Of a stretch of 64,000 nucleotides of DNA, positions 28,701 through 43,700 are shown piece after piece. The stretch is taken from positions 107,603 to 171,602 of the forward strand of contig JAXGGA010001055.1 in the NCBI GenBank assembly GCA_038373865.1, given 5' to 3'. A program made the translations under genes and the position numbers. Source of the DNA: Uloborus plumipes. Its lineage: Eukaryota; Arthropoda; Arachnida; Araneae; Uloboridae. The notes below the pieces were generated by a model, which did not search any database, was not told the DNA's origin, and saw only the letters and a list, made by a program, of their open reading frames with translations. Position 1 is the stretch's first letter; each line of letters begins with the position of its first letter.

Positions 28701-31700
28701 AATACTAATAAAGCATGAATGCCCAATAAAAAAAAAAGTTGATTATTTACTTTGTGACAAGGCGAATTTTATTATTGATTTTTAGTGACATGTTTAGAAT
28801 TTCGCAGCTTCATCTTGGCAAGCATCATGTTGAAATTATTTTTTAAAACAAAGCTGGTTTCTTTTGTCAATCTCGCATCCAACATTCTTGAAAATGATTG
28901 CTGGTAAAGATATGTTGTAAAAAAAGTGTATCTGAAGGATTTTCTTTATAATTGGAGAATTTTTAGTGTTCTGGTGACACAAAAAGATCAACTTCTTCTC
29001 CATTCTTGCAATACAAGAAATGTAAATATAAAAGCAAAAAATATTGTTAACTTTTCTAGAATTCTATTCTTAGAAGTTCCTTTAAAGAAATTTTATACTA
29101 CACTGCAACCTTTCTTGACAACAACATCGTGACGTCAGCGTGACGTTAGCCTATGAAAAACGAGCTAGATAACTTCATAACATCACAGCCTACTTGGCAA
29201 ATTAGAGGAGATCGCTGACTGCTTGTGAGCTCTTATTGGCTTTGTCCGTAGTGACGTTCAGTGTCAAGTTAAGTTGCATTCTAGTATAATTGATTTATTA
29301 GTAAAAAGTAAATAAATAGTAGCTGGTTCTCATTTGCGGTGATGTTTTTGAAGTTCAAATATTTTCTATTGAAATGATAAAAGTGAAATTGACTATGAAC
29401 TAATGCAACAGACTCACTGAGTCCTAATGGTTCAGTTAAACACAGGTAAATACTTAACAGTTTTGTCCTTAACACATGGGAGATGAGAATGCAAGATGGG
29501 ACTTATCTGATTTGGCCAAACACAGTACAAGCACTATACTTTTTTTTAACCTGCCAATTCCATGATCAACCAGGTCAGTTTGCTTAAGCTTCAAATTAAA
29601 TGTTTTACTTTTGCATGTACTTGTTCAGTATAATTTGGAATATGAATGTTTCTTTTCTAAATTCATTTTGCACAAAAATAAAATAATGTGTGACAGTAAA
29701 TGGCTATCAACATAATGTAATATTTTGGTTAAGTGCCACAACTTTAAAATATCCAAGAACTAAGAATTTACTTTATTTTAAGGTAAAAATACTTTGCATG
29801 ATTACCAAAATCAATTTCATCACCATCTTTAGGTAGACTAGTAGGTAAATCTCCTTCTTTACCACAAATAGTCTTTTGCATGCCGAGCCATATTCTTAAA
29901 AGGCCATACTGGGGATTTGAGCGGACAGCCTGGAAGAGAGATTCTTAATTAAATACCAACTTCATGTTAATATATACTAAAACAAATGAGAAAAGATGAG
30001 ACTACTTTTTTTGGATGCTCATTCCAGGAATTGCCGTCAGTGATGAAAGAAGACGAATCGTTGAGGGAGAGAGTGTCGTTCGGGGTGAGGCAAGCATCCT
30101 GTGGCAGTGAAGAAGCCAAGTCACTCAATTGCTTCAGAGCTATCTCGAATTCATTAAACTTCACCAACTGAACAGGAAAAAGAGAAAATTTTAAAATAAT
30201 GTATGAGTTCATTCATTATAAGGGGAATTAAAAAACATTTTATGATAAGCTACAAGATAATTTTTATAAGTTTCGGATAATTTATTCACACAATTGAAGC
30301 AAAAATGTAAAGATGATCATATAGTAAGAGGGGAAAATTACATCATCTGCATACTTACATCAGCTGCTAGTTTTTGCAATCTTTGATGAGCCAAAGTAAT
30401 ATTCCAGTCATCCAAATGTAACTAGAAATGAAAGTTTAGAAAGAAATTACACTATTTTATATAAATTATTTTTTAAAAACTTTTTTGAAAGTGAAAGTTT
30501 GAATTTTTTTCAAACTAAAAATGTGTCAATAAATACTGCTTTAACATTAATGAAAAAAAAAATACAAGCAAAAACATTTTCTTACTTATTTTACTTTAAT
30601 TTTTAAACATATACAAAGTTATATAACAATTTAGAAAAATACTCTAATTCCTTGGAAACTATTTTTTGATTACTTTCAGCTCCATTTAAATAATAGACAT
30701 GTTGCTTTGTTGATTTACATATTAGCCCTCCTTGCAAAATTGTTGCATGGTCATTTTTAAGCAGAAAAATTGGCCAAAATCAGGGCCGTCATTTCAAGTT
30801 CTTCCGGGGGGGGGGGGGGAGAAGGGTCCAAACACAATGCAATTTCATCGGAAAACATAAAAATACATTATTGCACTAACTCGCACTTTACTCATACAGA
30901 TTGTATGTCTAAATGGCTGTCGGGATTAAGGGATGTCTGGTTTAATACAGTTTGGATCAGTGAGGGATTACTGTAATAAGATGATGGCTAAGAATATCTC
31001 AGCACACTTTGCAGCAGTAATTAATTCAAGTTAAATATGTTGTGCATGAACTTTCATTGATCATTTGAAATTTTTAAATAATTTTTAAAACTTTTAAAGC
31101 AATGACAGACAAATATGAAAAAATGAGGCCATAAAATTGTTTTCATATTTACAAATACAAATTCGACGACCAGCAACAGGTTCTGGGCCCAACAGGGCTG
31201 GTCCTAGTCAAATTATAGACCCCAATGAAGATCAATGGTCCCTTGCTCCTTACCACCTCTTCCGGTAAACTATTCCAAGTTCCCACTACTCTGCTAAAAT
31301 AGTAATATTTCCGAATTTCCAGGTTAGCCTGAGATTTAAACAGCTTATAACAATGACCCTTGTCCTGCTTTCCGTGCAAAAATTTAACCCTATAACTGTG
31401 ATATTGCATCACATCATTAGGTTTTTTCTATTTCTCAATCACTTCGTAAGTTGTCATTTACGATCGCTTAATGTCATCTCCCGCCTTTTCTATCTATAAC
31501 TTTTTAATTTCACCTCGTAACGCTTTCCCTTCCCCTTTTTTTTACAACCCTTAATTTTCCACGCATTTCAATGTATCATTTAAGCATTTTCGGTCAAATT
31601 AACGCCTTTTCGAATCGCGATTTTCTTAATTCCCTTTTTTATCCAAATTGCGATCTTTTTGCACTTTCCCGTCCTTAGCCATCTTGAGCGAATTTCTTTT

Positions 31701-34700
31701 CCGATTATCTCCCCCCAGCTGGGTTGTTCTTGAGGGCAAAATTTGACCCACGCTTTTTTCCATACGCTGAAACTCTCCCGCGCACATTCCGAAGGGCATT
31801 GAACTCCAACTGACGCTAGCTGTGATTGGCTGGCTCAAGGTCAGACGCCGGAGCTTGGTGTTCGGAGCATGAATTTTTCAGACAGATTCCCCAGCAACTC
31901 GGCATCGAAGGACGCAATCGAAAACAGAGGAGACGGCGGCGAATTAGGCGTATGATGGAATCCTTCCGGACCAGAGACGGCTGGGCAGTGATGAATAGAT
32001 AGTAATCATGGATCTAGGTCCTCAAAAATTTAAATAGCATTTTCTTTTTATCGGCTCGTCCAAGTGAATACAACATGGAAATTGCAGCTCTCCGCCTTCT
32101 TCTTGGCCCGACTTTTGATAAAAATGGCATCTTCTTTTTCTGCGCCCGCCAGTAGATACAACATGAAAATCCCAAGTTCCCATCGCAACTCTCCGCCCTC
32201 CTCTTGGCCCGACCTTTAACATATTAGTTCCGGACAGGCATTCGTCTTTTCTCCCTATCTTACGATGCAAAAGAATCGTTTTCATCAGCCCATCGGAATG
32301 AACAATTCTGATAGTACCTGTCAACCAGCGCTCGCTTAGTATCTAAGTCATTTTTTTCCGCCTATTTATTGCGTCGCATCCTCGGCTAGCGACATGCATC
32401 ATCCTGTGCTTCCAACTCTAATTTAAGTTTTACGTCTACCAAATAACTTTTTTTTCCGTTCCATTCTCAACATCCGAATTTCAACAGCATGAACTCTAGC
32501 CACAAGTAACTTTGAACTTTCTTCAGATTTGTCAATCCTTCAAAAATAAGGAACACTTTTTTTCACAACATGTGCAACCGGATTAGAGTAATTCTTTATT
32601 TAAATTAGTGTAAAGAAAAAATGTTGCTATGAGGTATTCAAAGCAGAATTCATTTATTTAAAATTTGTGAGAGAGCTCTCAGGTAACAAAAGAATATGAA
32701 AGAAATGTAAAGCTGCCTGAAATAAGGCTGCCTTAATAAAATTCCAGTGTTGATTTCAAGATGTTTCTGTATTTTTGAAATTGTCTAACATGCCTACACA
32801 ACTCCGGGTAAGTCAAGATTTTTTTAAACCTTTCTTTCTCAATTTTTAGATTTTAATTTATGAAAGGGCATTTAAGATAGGCGCTGGCCTGAAGTTTTTT
32901 GCGGAATATAATCTTTGCAATGTTACTTTCCACTTACGTTTCGGCCTTAGAATTAAACTTTTTGTTGATTTTATAGGGAATATTTTCCCATTAGTTTTTG
33001 ACTTTTCCTATTTTTTTTTTTTTTTTGTTTAAGCTTGACAAAATTATATGAACTAAATGCATCACAAAACGATGCAGGACAGCATCACAAAATGCTTGCG
33101 TGTCACACCACAATAACGTCTTTCATTTTGATAAATTTAAACTGAATCATGTCCCCCCTGGTTCTCCTTTGCTCAAGACTATACATGTTAAGCATTCTAA
33201 GTTTGGAATCATAGTCTAAATTAGAAAATCCATTCACTAACCTTGTAGCCCTCCTTTGTACCCTTTCCAATAAATTGATATCTTTCTTAAGATAAGGAGC
33301 CTAAAACTGAACAGCATAATCTAAATGAGGTCTTACCAAACTTCTATATAAAGGCAGAAGAACCTTCTTAGATTTGTTTGAAATAGATCTATTTATAAAC
33401 CCAAGCATCCTATTGGCTTTGTTACTAGCTATGCTGCACTGTTGACTAAACACATGCTACATGTTAACTAGATGTTAACTAGATGAACAACCGATTATAC
33501 CACACAAAAACTGACCTTTTACACCCCCTTCACATTCAAGATAAAAGAAAGCAGTGCTTAAGAAATAGCATAGTACAAGTGCAGATTAATACTGCTTACT
33601 ATTTCTCTAAGTTTTTCAGCATCTAGAGATTTTTCCAGCTGGTCAGAAATAAGCTTCATAGAAGAGTCATTTAGATTACAAAAGGAAGACTGAAGTTCTA
33701 CCTAAAAGAAAAAGAAAACTGCATTATTTTTTGCTCAAAACACAGCATTTGTTAAAACTGAAATGAACTAGATAAAACAAAAAGCATTTTGTTTTATTAA
33801 CAAATTTTGAACTCTTTATAAGCAAAATTTAAATAATAATGATTAGGAAAAGGTCTGGATTTATTATAGCATAAATTTGACATAAAACAAACATGTTTGC
33901 TTCGCAGTCCCCTCTCTTGCAAAAAAATAAAAGAAAAAAAATTGAAAATAAACAACTCTCCAATTTTATCCACTCAAAAGCTACTAGACTTGATTGGTAA
34001 TGCATAATTTGCGTTGCAATTAGTTGCATAGAGTTTTGGTGCAAAATGTTCAACCACCAATAGATTGCCAGTAGATCGCAGAACAGAAAGCCACTGACAA
34101 TGATTTGAATATTGCACCCTAAATTCGACAAAAATATTTCTTTTTGCCCCCAACCTCCTTACAGCTTAAAATTTTCTGATGTGAACTTACCTTCAATATT
34201 GCCCACTAAACAAAAAGTTTTTTTGCCATTTAAAAATGACAAATGCAAAAAAATTCAAATTTTCATGCTAAATCAGGCCTCTTATCTATTAGAAATCAGT
34301 AAAGAGACATTTTCATCAAACTTACTGTGGTATTGGATACTGCAACATCATCGTTCTTTAAAACAAATGGAAGCCCCTCTTTATTACACATCAATTCTCT
34401 TAAACCAGAGGGAGACAAAATGATACTCTAAAAAAAAAACAAACAAACAATTGGAATGATTAGAAGTAAAACAATTTAGTAAAATGCATTTCAATTAAAT
34501 TGGGTTAAAAGTTGCTCTGACACTAAAACTCTTAATGGCTTTTGATTCATTTCAAAGTTTTTAAATTCAACTGCAGTGGCATGATGTCAAAAAAAAAAGT
34601 TAAATCTTACTACTATTATATATGCGAAAGTTTGTATGGATGTATGGATGGATGGATGTATGTTTGTTCCTCTTTCACGCAAAAACTACTGAATGGATTT

Positions 34701-37700
34701 TAATGAAACTTTTACCATAGTATAGCTTATACATCAGAATAACACATAGGCTATAATTTATAACGATATTCGAAAAAGTTAGATTGGTAGCGCTTTTTCG
34801 TTCCAATTTAAGGTACATTTTTCGCACAAATCCGCGAAGGCTTCCAACAAACTAATTCAGTATTTAGTGCATCATCTCAACTCCATGTCGATAGCTAGAA
34901 TTGCATGCATCATTTCCACTTTTCGCATTAAATTTTCAAGGCTTTTCTCAAGTCAAATCAAAAAGTAATTTTTTTTCAGCTTCATGGTAAATATCCGGAA
35001 CATAGACATTGGAAACGCTCGCGTGCCCGCTCTCTAACGAGCTTTTACCATGATTTGTATTTTAAAACATTTTGTAATCTTGATTGTAAGTAAGTTTTCG
35101 CAAGTTTTGTAAATATGTGTTTTAGAATATCGGTAGCGTAATCGCTTGAAGAGATTGGCAACTAATAAATGGATTAGGTTCATTATTGATGGAGCTTTAA
35201 ATATAAAACAGCATTTCTTAAATTTGTTTGCACTGATTGGGCACTTTTTCGGGGTACTTACAATTGGGCAGTTACTTCGTATCCAATTGAACTGGAATTT
35301 TGCCAAATTTGTTGCAAGAAGATTTTAATAACTGGGATTCTCGACGATTTTTTCAACTGACATCAGTTTTTGTGACAAACACTACATAACAGTACTTTAC
35401 TTCTTACACGACGTAACCAAAATAAAACGATTATTGTCTGATATTTATCGACTGCGGCAAAATCTTAATCATCGATAGAATACTCCCACATTTTAAAAAG
35501 TTCAGTTTTTTTTCTTTTGTTGGCCGATTCCGTATGTTTGACCTTTTTAAGATTATGTCAAAACGTAAAGTAATCCGCATACTAAATTAATAAAGTCCTT
35601 AAACAAGACTAAAATTGCCATTAATTTGCGCTTTTGCATAAATAATTTTCAAATGTTTCCATTAATTTCGAAATCATTTACGACAAAAACTTTTAGCATC
35701 ATTTTATGGTCAGCAATAGTATCTCAGCATTTGATGACTATTTCTCCGTGACAAAAATTAGTGATATAATAATACTGAATTTTCATAAAGTAGGGAGGGG
35801 AGTAAAATTATCCTAGGTAACAACAAAACAGTTACCGCAAATTTGGCGACATTTTAAAAATCGTCAAAGCGGTGTGTTTTGAGTTCTTTTAGTTCCGGAA
35901 AAAAAAACCAAAGGTAAGTATAAATTGTTTCTCAAAATTATTACTGACCCAGGCAGCGCCGGGTATTTTTGCTAGTAAACAGATAATACTGCTTTATTAA
36001 TATTTGGTAAAACCAAGGGGAAAATCTGTCTTTTTCTTTTATTTTTAAATAATGTATGTTTTTTTTGGTATACAATAAATTTTGAGGATAAAAACCCCTT
36101 CAGATTTTGAACACTTTGTTTATCCTTAAGTATGCTTGGAATAACCAATATGGTGAATAGTTGCTAACTGCCCTTTTTTTTATACATAGAAAATCATCAG
36201 TGTTGATTACCAATTTAGAACTCAGTTGAAAAGAAATAATGTATCTTGTTTCCTAGGTATAAGTTACAAAATTTAGAAGAACATTGTTTGAGATTCCGAG
36301 ACTTATGACTGAACCTTAAAAATTTAGTGCTCAGTATTAAAATTTAGGAAAAAATTTCTGTCATTATTAGTAAAAGCAAAGAAACCTTTATAATATACAC
36401 TCATGGCAAAAGCAAACAGAAAATTTGAAAACATTATTCAGCATGTACATTCTTTTCCCAAGGAATTTTGCGAAAGCATTTAATGCTAAAGATTACAAAA
36501 TACTCAATAAAACCTACTCACTTTTATTTTTTGAAAAATTTCTCATTTTGTGTGAAATTAACTCATGGTCCAAAAAAAAAAAAAAAAAAAAAAATAGCTC
36601 TTTGTTTTTGGAAGAGTTATTAGTACGCTGTAGAAAGTGATTATGAAAGTGTATAAAATCTTTCCTGCATGATTGAAACTAATTATCATAATCAGATAGA
36701 TTATTCTTCTGTGCAATTCATTATGAAGCACTTTATGAAATCAATCAGTTTGAAATTTTTACTCATTTTTATAATTTTATTATTCAGCTTAGAATTTTCA
36801 TGACTCATATCCATTTCTTAAATATCACTGATTAACTCTTTTGATGATGCCTCTAAAACTAAACAATGAACAGAAGATTCAGAAAGTTTCTGGAATTCAG
36901 TTGATACCTCCAATGCCTGATCCTAAAACATTCTGGATGGATCATAGCTTAAAAGTATTGAAGAGTGTTATATTATTGACCCTGGCCGTGAAAGCATCAG
37001 TTTTCTTAATACATGAATAATAGATATAATATTATTCCTATAAATTTGGAGTGACAATTTGCCTGGCAGCTCAAATTTGTTCCTGGCACCTTAAGAATTT
37101 ACTTTTTGTCAGTTTCTGATTATAAGCTAATAAATTTCAATCACATAAATCACAAAAATGAGACAGTTTCAGCAAATGAAATAACCACCAACAGATTCAG
37201 CACCTGCACTCTTTGTAGCAACCATTTTTCAAAAAAAAAAAAAATTCTGAAAAAAAAACAAATCTATACTTTATCCTTGTGAGAAAGAAAGAATAAATAT
37301 ATTTAAAACCTCACTTTCAACTCTTCAGCAACTGCAGTCATGTCTTCATTACTGAAGCTTGCATTGGACTGAGAGTCGAAGATCTTTTCCACGAGACCCC
37401 ACACTACTTTGAACCTGGTTCGGTGCTTTTCCAAATATCTGATTAAATCATAAAGATGCTCCAAAGACGGCTGGGAAGAAGTCAGAGAGGAGTAGGAATT
37501 GGACATGATGAAAAGCGGTTGGTCTATCTCGTTACTCAAAGTTACTGGAGCGTACGATTCCACTTTGCTTTCTCGTTTCAACCCTGCTTGTGGAAACTTT
37601 CCGAAAAGTAAAGTGTACAGCTGTAAAAGGAAAGTTTTCCATTAAAATTCATAACTAATAAAACATAGAAAACAAAGAATGCATCTGACGAGGGTTCGCC

Positions 37701-40700
37701 AAAAGTAGCTTACAAAGCCCTAGGTGCGCTCCCCTGCAAGATTTGTAAGTGTGCCCCCACCTTCCTATAAAAATATAAAAAATGTTTTTCCCGTGTAACT
37801 CATAGAGCAATTTTTACGGATTGTGCGCTCCCACCCCGCATCGCTGGGGCGCTATGTATGCCACTGTTTGCCGATATTTATTTTGAAAATATAATGCTCT
37901 TTTGACCTTCCTTATACTTTTATTTCAAGCAATGATATTTGCAATATAAAAATTATTTTACTCATAACAATGGTGTTCATTTATTATAGAAACAACCACT
38001 AAGTGATATAATATTCAAAATATATATTATTGGACCATTAATAAATTAAGTAGTATAATATTCTCTTTTTATTTCAAACTCGCAAAACTATTAGCAATGC
38101 AATTATTTTAATACAGATTAAAACTGAGTAGTTAAATTTTAAACATTAATTTGAGGTCTATATACTATAATCATGATGTAAAAAAATAAAGAACAGTGAT
38201 TTGAGGATGCATTTACTATTTAAAGACATCAGTTTGCGTTGATTGAAAATACTGAATATATATATCAAAATATCAGATATTTTCAAAGTTCCTGATATTT
38301 TTGAACCCTGCAACCGACTAATAACTTCGATACAAATTAGTATGCATATATAACAAACATAGACAATTAAGATTTTTCCCTTTTTTTTTTTTTTTTGTAC
38401 TCTAAAAACAAAATTTTCTTTCTTTTTTCTTTTTGCTAAAATCAATAACATGCCAAAGAAACAATCACTTCAAAAACCATGAAAAAGTTAAGGACACTAA
38501 GCATACATTTAGTATGAGTATGCTATGAATATACATATACACATACATTTTTTTTACAAATATTGGAATAAAGAGTAGAATGTTGACTCACCCCTTCTCA
38601 CTTAATTTTTATTTTCAAAATATGAAAGATTTTTTAAGACGTGCTGGCCCTTTAGTCATAAAAATAATATACAAACATTTTTTAAATAATTTCTCTAATC
38701 ATATTATATGTGCATCAATACACACAAAAAAAAAAAGCAGTTTAAAGTGGAAATCTTTCAGTTCACATTAGTAGAATATTATGATTCATGCTAAAAGATA
38801 ATTAAATTTGGTAGCAGATTCAGTGATTCCAATTGGACCATAAATTTATGAGCAGATTTTGGAAAAGTGTATAGATGTAGAAGCCAAACATATAAATCTA
38901 CCACTGTCCAATATGCTTCCAACTTATTTCTGATCAAAGTGTATATATTTATTACCTTTTCAGGATCTACAGAAGAATTTAGGAAGACCTCTAGATCATC
39001 TCTGGGAAGGGACAGATTCGAAACCAAAATGTGAATGAATTCAGTTTTGTTTGATATCAACTCTCCAATAGGGGTATCTAAGAACAAAATGGAATAAATT
39101 GGTAAGCAATGAATAGGCATGAGAGTTTTAAGTAAAAAGTTTTTAAATATAAAACTTAGCTTTGAAAAAAAAAAAAAACGAAATCTTTTTTTCTCACGAA
39201 AGAACTGAACAAGATTTGGCATTTTTGTTCTCTAACAAAATTAAAAATGCAGAAAACTTCGAATTCAGATCACCCAGGCGATTAAAAAAATAACTTTGGC
39301 AACTAGCTCTTTCAGAGCAAGGATCGTTAAGAAACCATGTTACACTAAAGTCACATCAATTTTTGAGAAATGGATTAGATTTTAGTTTTTGTCCACTAAT
39401 TTGCCAGCACATAAATGTTGGTTAAATTTTTTTAAATAATAACAAATTAGTTACTTATAGTTCATTAACATTCTGTTAGCATAAGTGGTTCAACCAAGTT
39501 TCTTTTCCCGAAACTAACAGAGTAATAAGAATGGTGAAATTTACAGAACAGTATCGGTCAATGCCTTACTTGGTGTGATTTTTGTGTTCAAAGAGAAGGG
39601 GAAAAATAGGAGAAAGTTTTAAAAATTTAAATAGTCGAAAATATATAAATTTTGAAAACCATTACGGAATTCCCGTATTGAAGAATCTCATCTCAGATTA
39701 AAAGAAGAGTGAAATATATAAAAATGTATCAAAAGTACTGCTAATTTCACGCACTTCTTAACTAAGATATGCAAAGCTTTCAGTAAAAAAAAAGCAGGGT
39801 TAACTTTTGATTAATCTATTTTCAAACAAACAACTAAAATATCAAAAATCTTACACTACATAATAAGTCACTTAAAATATTTTGAAAGAAAGAAAGAAAA
39901 AGAAAAACATTCCAACAGATCTTACCTAAAACAAGTCCATTTTTTTATAGATAAAAATACTGTACAACAAGCAACTTTTCATGGGTTATATTAAACAAGA
40001 TTATTCATTTTAAAAAAATTAATGCAATATCTCTACAGTAGTAAAACTACTTTAAGTTGCAGTAATCAAAAAGGTAGGGTAAAAATAATAATAATAAGAG
40101 ATTAACCCAAATTAAAAAAATTTAATAAAAAGAAAAGTTACCTTTTATTTTGACATGTTATTTTCTAAGGTTGTCTTTGAAAGCTTAAGAACCTAATAAT
40201 AATAAGTCTTAAACAAATAAGTGATGATATCAAGCAGTATGAGATGCTTTAAAAAAAGTCAGGGCCTATAACAACTTTTGGACGTTATTACAAGTTTTAA
40301 ATATTTTCCTCTCTAACTGCCAACAATGACTATTGAACATAATATCTCGTAATCTTTTGGAGAGCGGGATTTGAGAAAATAAAATAGACCTATTTTTCAA
40401 AGAAATTTTAATGATTTTTCATCTAACAAAATTGCAGCTCATAACATAAACCTGTACACTGTACAGGCATGTTTAAACTTGCCAACCCATTTAAAACATT
40501 TATTGGTGGTATTACAAGTGTTTTATATAAGACTAAATGGAAAACTATACATATTCAACAGTTGCAATAGTTTAAAGATGGGTAAACATGTTTCTACTAT
40601 GCATAAATGTACAAGAAAAAAATAGGATGGTTTGAATCTCAACATGTTCTAAAGAGTTATTAGATTACCCGAAATCTTAAATATCATAGTAATGTAAATT

Positions 40701-43700
40701 GAATTAATAATAAATCAAACAAAAGTAAAAATATAATTACAATAACAATAATTATTTCTCGAGGAAAGAAAAAAAAATACCAGCTGCTTGTCTAAAACTA
40801 TCATGAACAGCAACAGGGTCCTCAATGATTGACTTATAAATGTCTGGAATTTCATCCATATCGCTGGGCGTGAAATCTGGTTGAAAAAAATTATTCTTCT
40901 GCGACACATTATTTAGTTTCGAGAGAAATTCAGTTACACTGCAAAGAAAGGAAATAAAACATAGTTAAATACAACATAAAATTGTATAAATCCTAGAAAA
41001 GAATGCAAAACTTTTTGCATGCTTAAGCTTTAGTAGTTCAAGACAATATTTAAAAATAGTCGTCTATTTAATGTTGCAGTTACAAAAATTTTCAATAACA
41101 ATTAGACGCATAATCACATTATTTAAAATATTTCCATGCTAATGAAATAAAGAAAGTTAAATCGTTTAAATTCTCCCCACATTACATCCTAAAGTAATGA
41201 AAATTTAAATATAAGTCCCAGTCCGTATCAAGTTTGACTATGTGGTCAAAACCTACTTCTCCCATGGTTAATATCAATAAACCAGCACTGTAGTTGATAA
41301 AATAAGCTTTATACACTAATGAATAACTTTATAACATAGTATTTATTTCAAACATTACATCAAGTTAGTTAAATGAATTTATACCGTGGGAGCCGGTTGA
41401 TTGAATCAGTGGTTAATTGAATCAGCCACTTCAATGAATCAAATTGTGTGAAACAGAACAAAATCCAGCTTTTTTGAATCAAAACTGTTTAGAACAAACG
41501 TCATTCAAAAAGAGCAGCCAGCGGCCAATGTATTTGTAAGCAAATATCAACTTTCCAGCAAGTTCGCTTTTTACAAAATATTTATTTACTTTTGGATTAT
41601 AACAACACCAAGTGCCTGAAATGCTACATACCCAGTGTACACATTTATCAAAAGAGAAGAGTATTTAACCTTTGATCAAACTATAAACATGTATACAGTA
41701 CACATGGGATGAAGGATAGAAAAAAATTGCAGAAATTTTTAAAATACCACTCACCTACTATTGGGAAACTGTGCAAAACCATCATCGGATTTCACTCCGT
41801 TGTCACAAAATGCTTGCATGACCGCAATGACTCCAGCAGATGGAAGCGGGTAAGCAGAAAATTTGACTAAAAATATTAGGAAATTTTTAAGCGCTTATAA
41901 TTTTAAGCATAATAATTAGTACAACAATGCACTTTGCAAACTGAATGACTTATCTAGAGCCTCAGCCCAGTTTCAACATTGTACAGAGCTTCAATGTTGA
42001 CAAAAACATAGGTTTTTGCACAAAATCCTAGCTTGACCCCATAACCTTTAGAATTTAGTAGGATGTGTTCAGGGGCGCCCCGAACTAAAATTTTTGCGAT
42101 GGGAAAAATTATCAATTTGCCGAATGAAGATGCAATTTTACCGAATGATAAAATACAAGCATGCACACATGTCGTACATGAAACATTGTCGTACATGAGA
42201 AAGACATTGAAAAAACAATTTTAAAAACTAAAAAGAACAACAAATCTCAATGTTGCAATATTGCCTTTAAATTGCCGAATCGCCAACGAAATGTGCCGAA
42301 TACGGAAATTATTGGGAGGTCACAGTGCCCTCCCGTGACCTCCCGTCTGGGCGCTCCTGGATGTGCTTTAGAAGAAAATGCTAGAATGTTCTTTCAATGC
42401 CATATATAGAAAACTGCTCTGAAGTTAGTCTAATGGGAAGTCAACTGTGAGTTAAGAGAGCTTGTATTAGTACTGTTGCTGTGAAGCCTACAAGCTGCAA
42501 TTTGGTTTCAGAAATGTACCCTACTTAGATATAAATATGTGTTGACATCCCGCACATAGTGGTGCCACATGAAAGAATGGCTGCCGCCTTGGGGAATGTT
42601 ACCAGGTCTGTAAATGGTTAATAGCCAACCGTAGTCCCATTAAAAAAAAAAATAATAATAATAATATACAGGGTGGTCCTAAACTCATGGTACAAACTTT
42701 TAGGGTAGGTCAAGGGCATTGTAACAATGACTTTTTGTATAGGAATGTATAGTCGCAAGTGACGTGGTGAGGCGTAAACAGGGGAAATGACAGCCGAAAG
42801 GAAAAACAAAGATTTTATTCAAAGCGTTGTTGACAATTGTCATATTTACATTAAGTGTTCAAAATTGCGTCCACCAGTAGCGATACATGCTTGACAGCGT
42901 CGGTGGAGCGATTGGCGTACACGTTCAAAGATGCCTGGCATTTCACGCACACTTGCAGCAGCTACAGATATGCGAGCGACGAGATCCTCATCTGAGTCAA
43001 CTGGAGTCTCATAAACAAGATTCTTTAAATGTCCCCAGAAAAAGTAATCGAGGCTCGATAAATCGGGAGATCGGGGCGGCCAAGGGACTGGTCCACCACG
43101 CCCAATCCATTGAGCACCAAACGTGGTATTCAGATAATTCCGAACATTAATGCTGAAGTGTGCTGGCGCCCCATCGTGCTGAAACCACATGCGGTTACGA
43201 ATGGCGATCGGAACATCATGCAGCAGTTGTGGTAACACTTCCTTCAGAAAAATAAGATAGCTTTCGCCACTTAGTCGCGTGGGTAGCAAGTATGGGCCAA
43301 TCAAAAAGTCGTGCACAATACCAGCCCACACATTAATACAGAAACGTTGTTGAAACGCATGTGGACGCGTTGCATGTGGATTATCGGTTGCCCACACATG
43401 GGAATTGTGCGCATTAAAGACACCCTCGCGTGAAAATGTGGCTTCATCTGTAAATAGCACATGATCTACGAAATCCGGCTGCAATGCGCATTTCTGCATC
43501 ATCCACTGGCAGAAGTTCACGCGGAGAGGATAATCTGCGGGATTCAATGCTTGTACTTTCTGAAAATGGAAGGGGTGTAAGCGATTTTCGCTTAACACTC
43601 TGCCTACAGTCTGATGACTCACACCTACGTTATGTGCAACAGTTCTTGTGCTTGACTCTGGTCTATCAGCCACAATGTTCAAGATGGTTTCTTCCAGCCT

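Noticed and set aside
32022..32324. Minus-strand 100-residue ORF with internal repetition
   Set aside because: It reflects two similar DNA blocks in the unidentified insertion; no domain or splice support.
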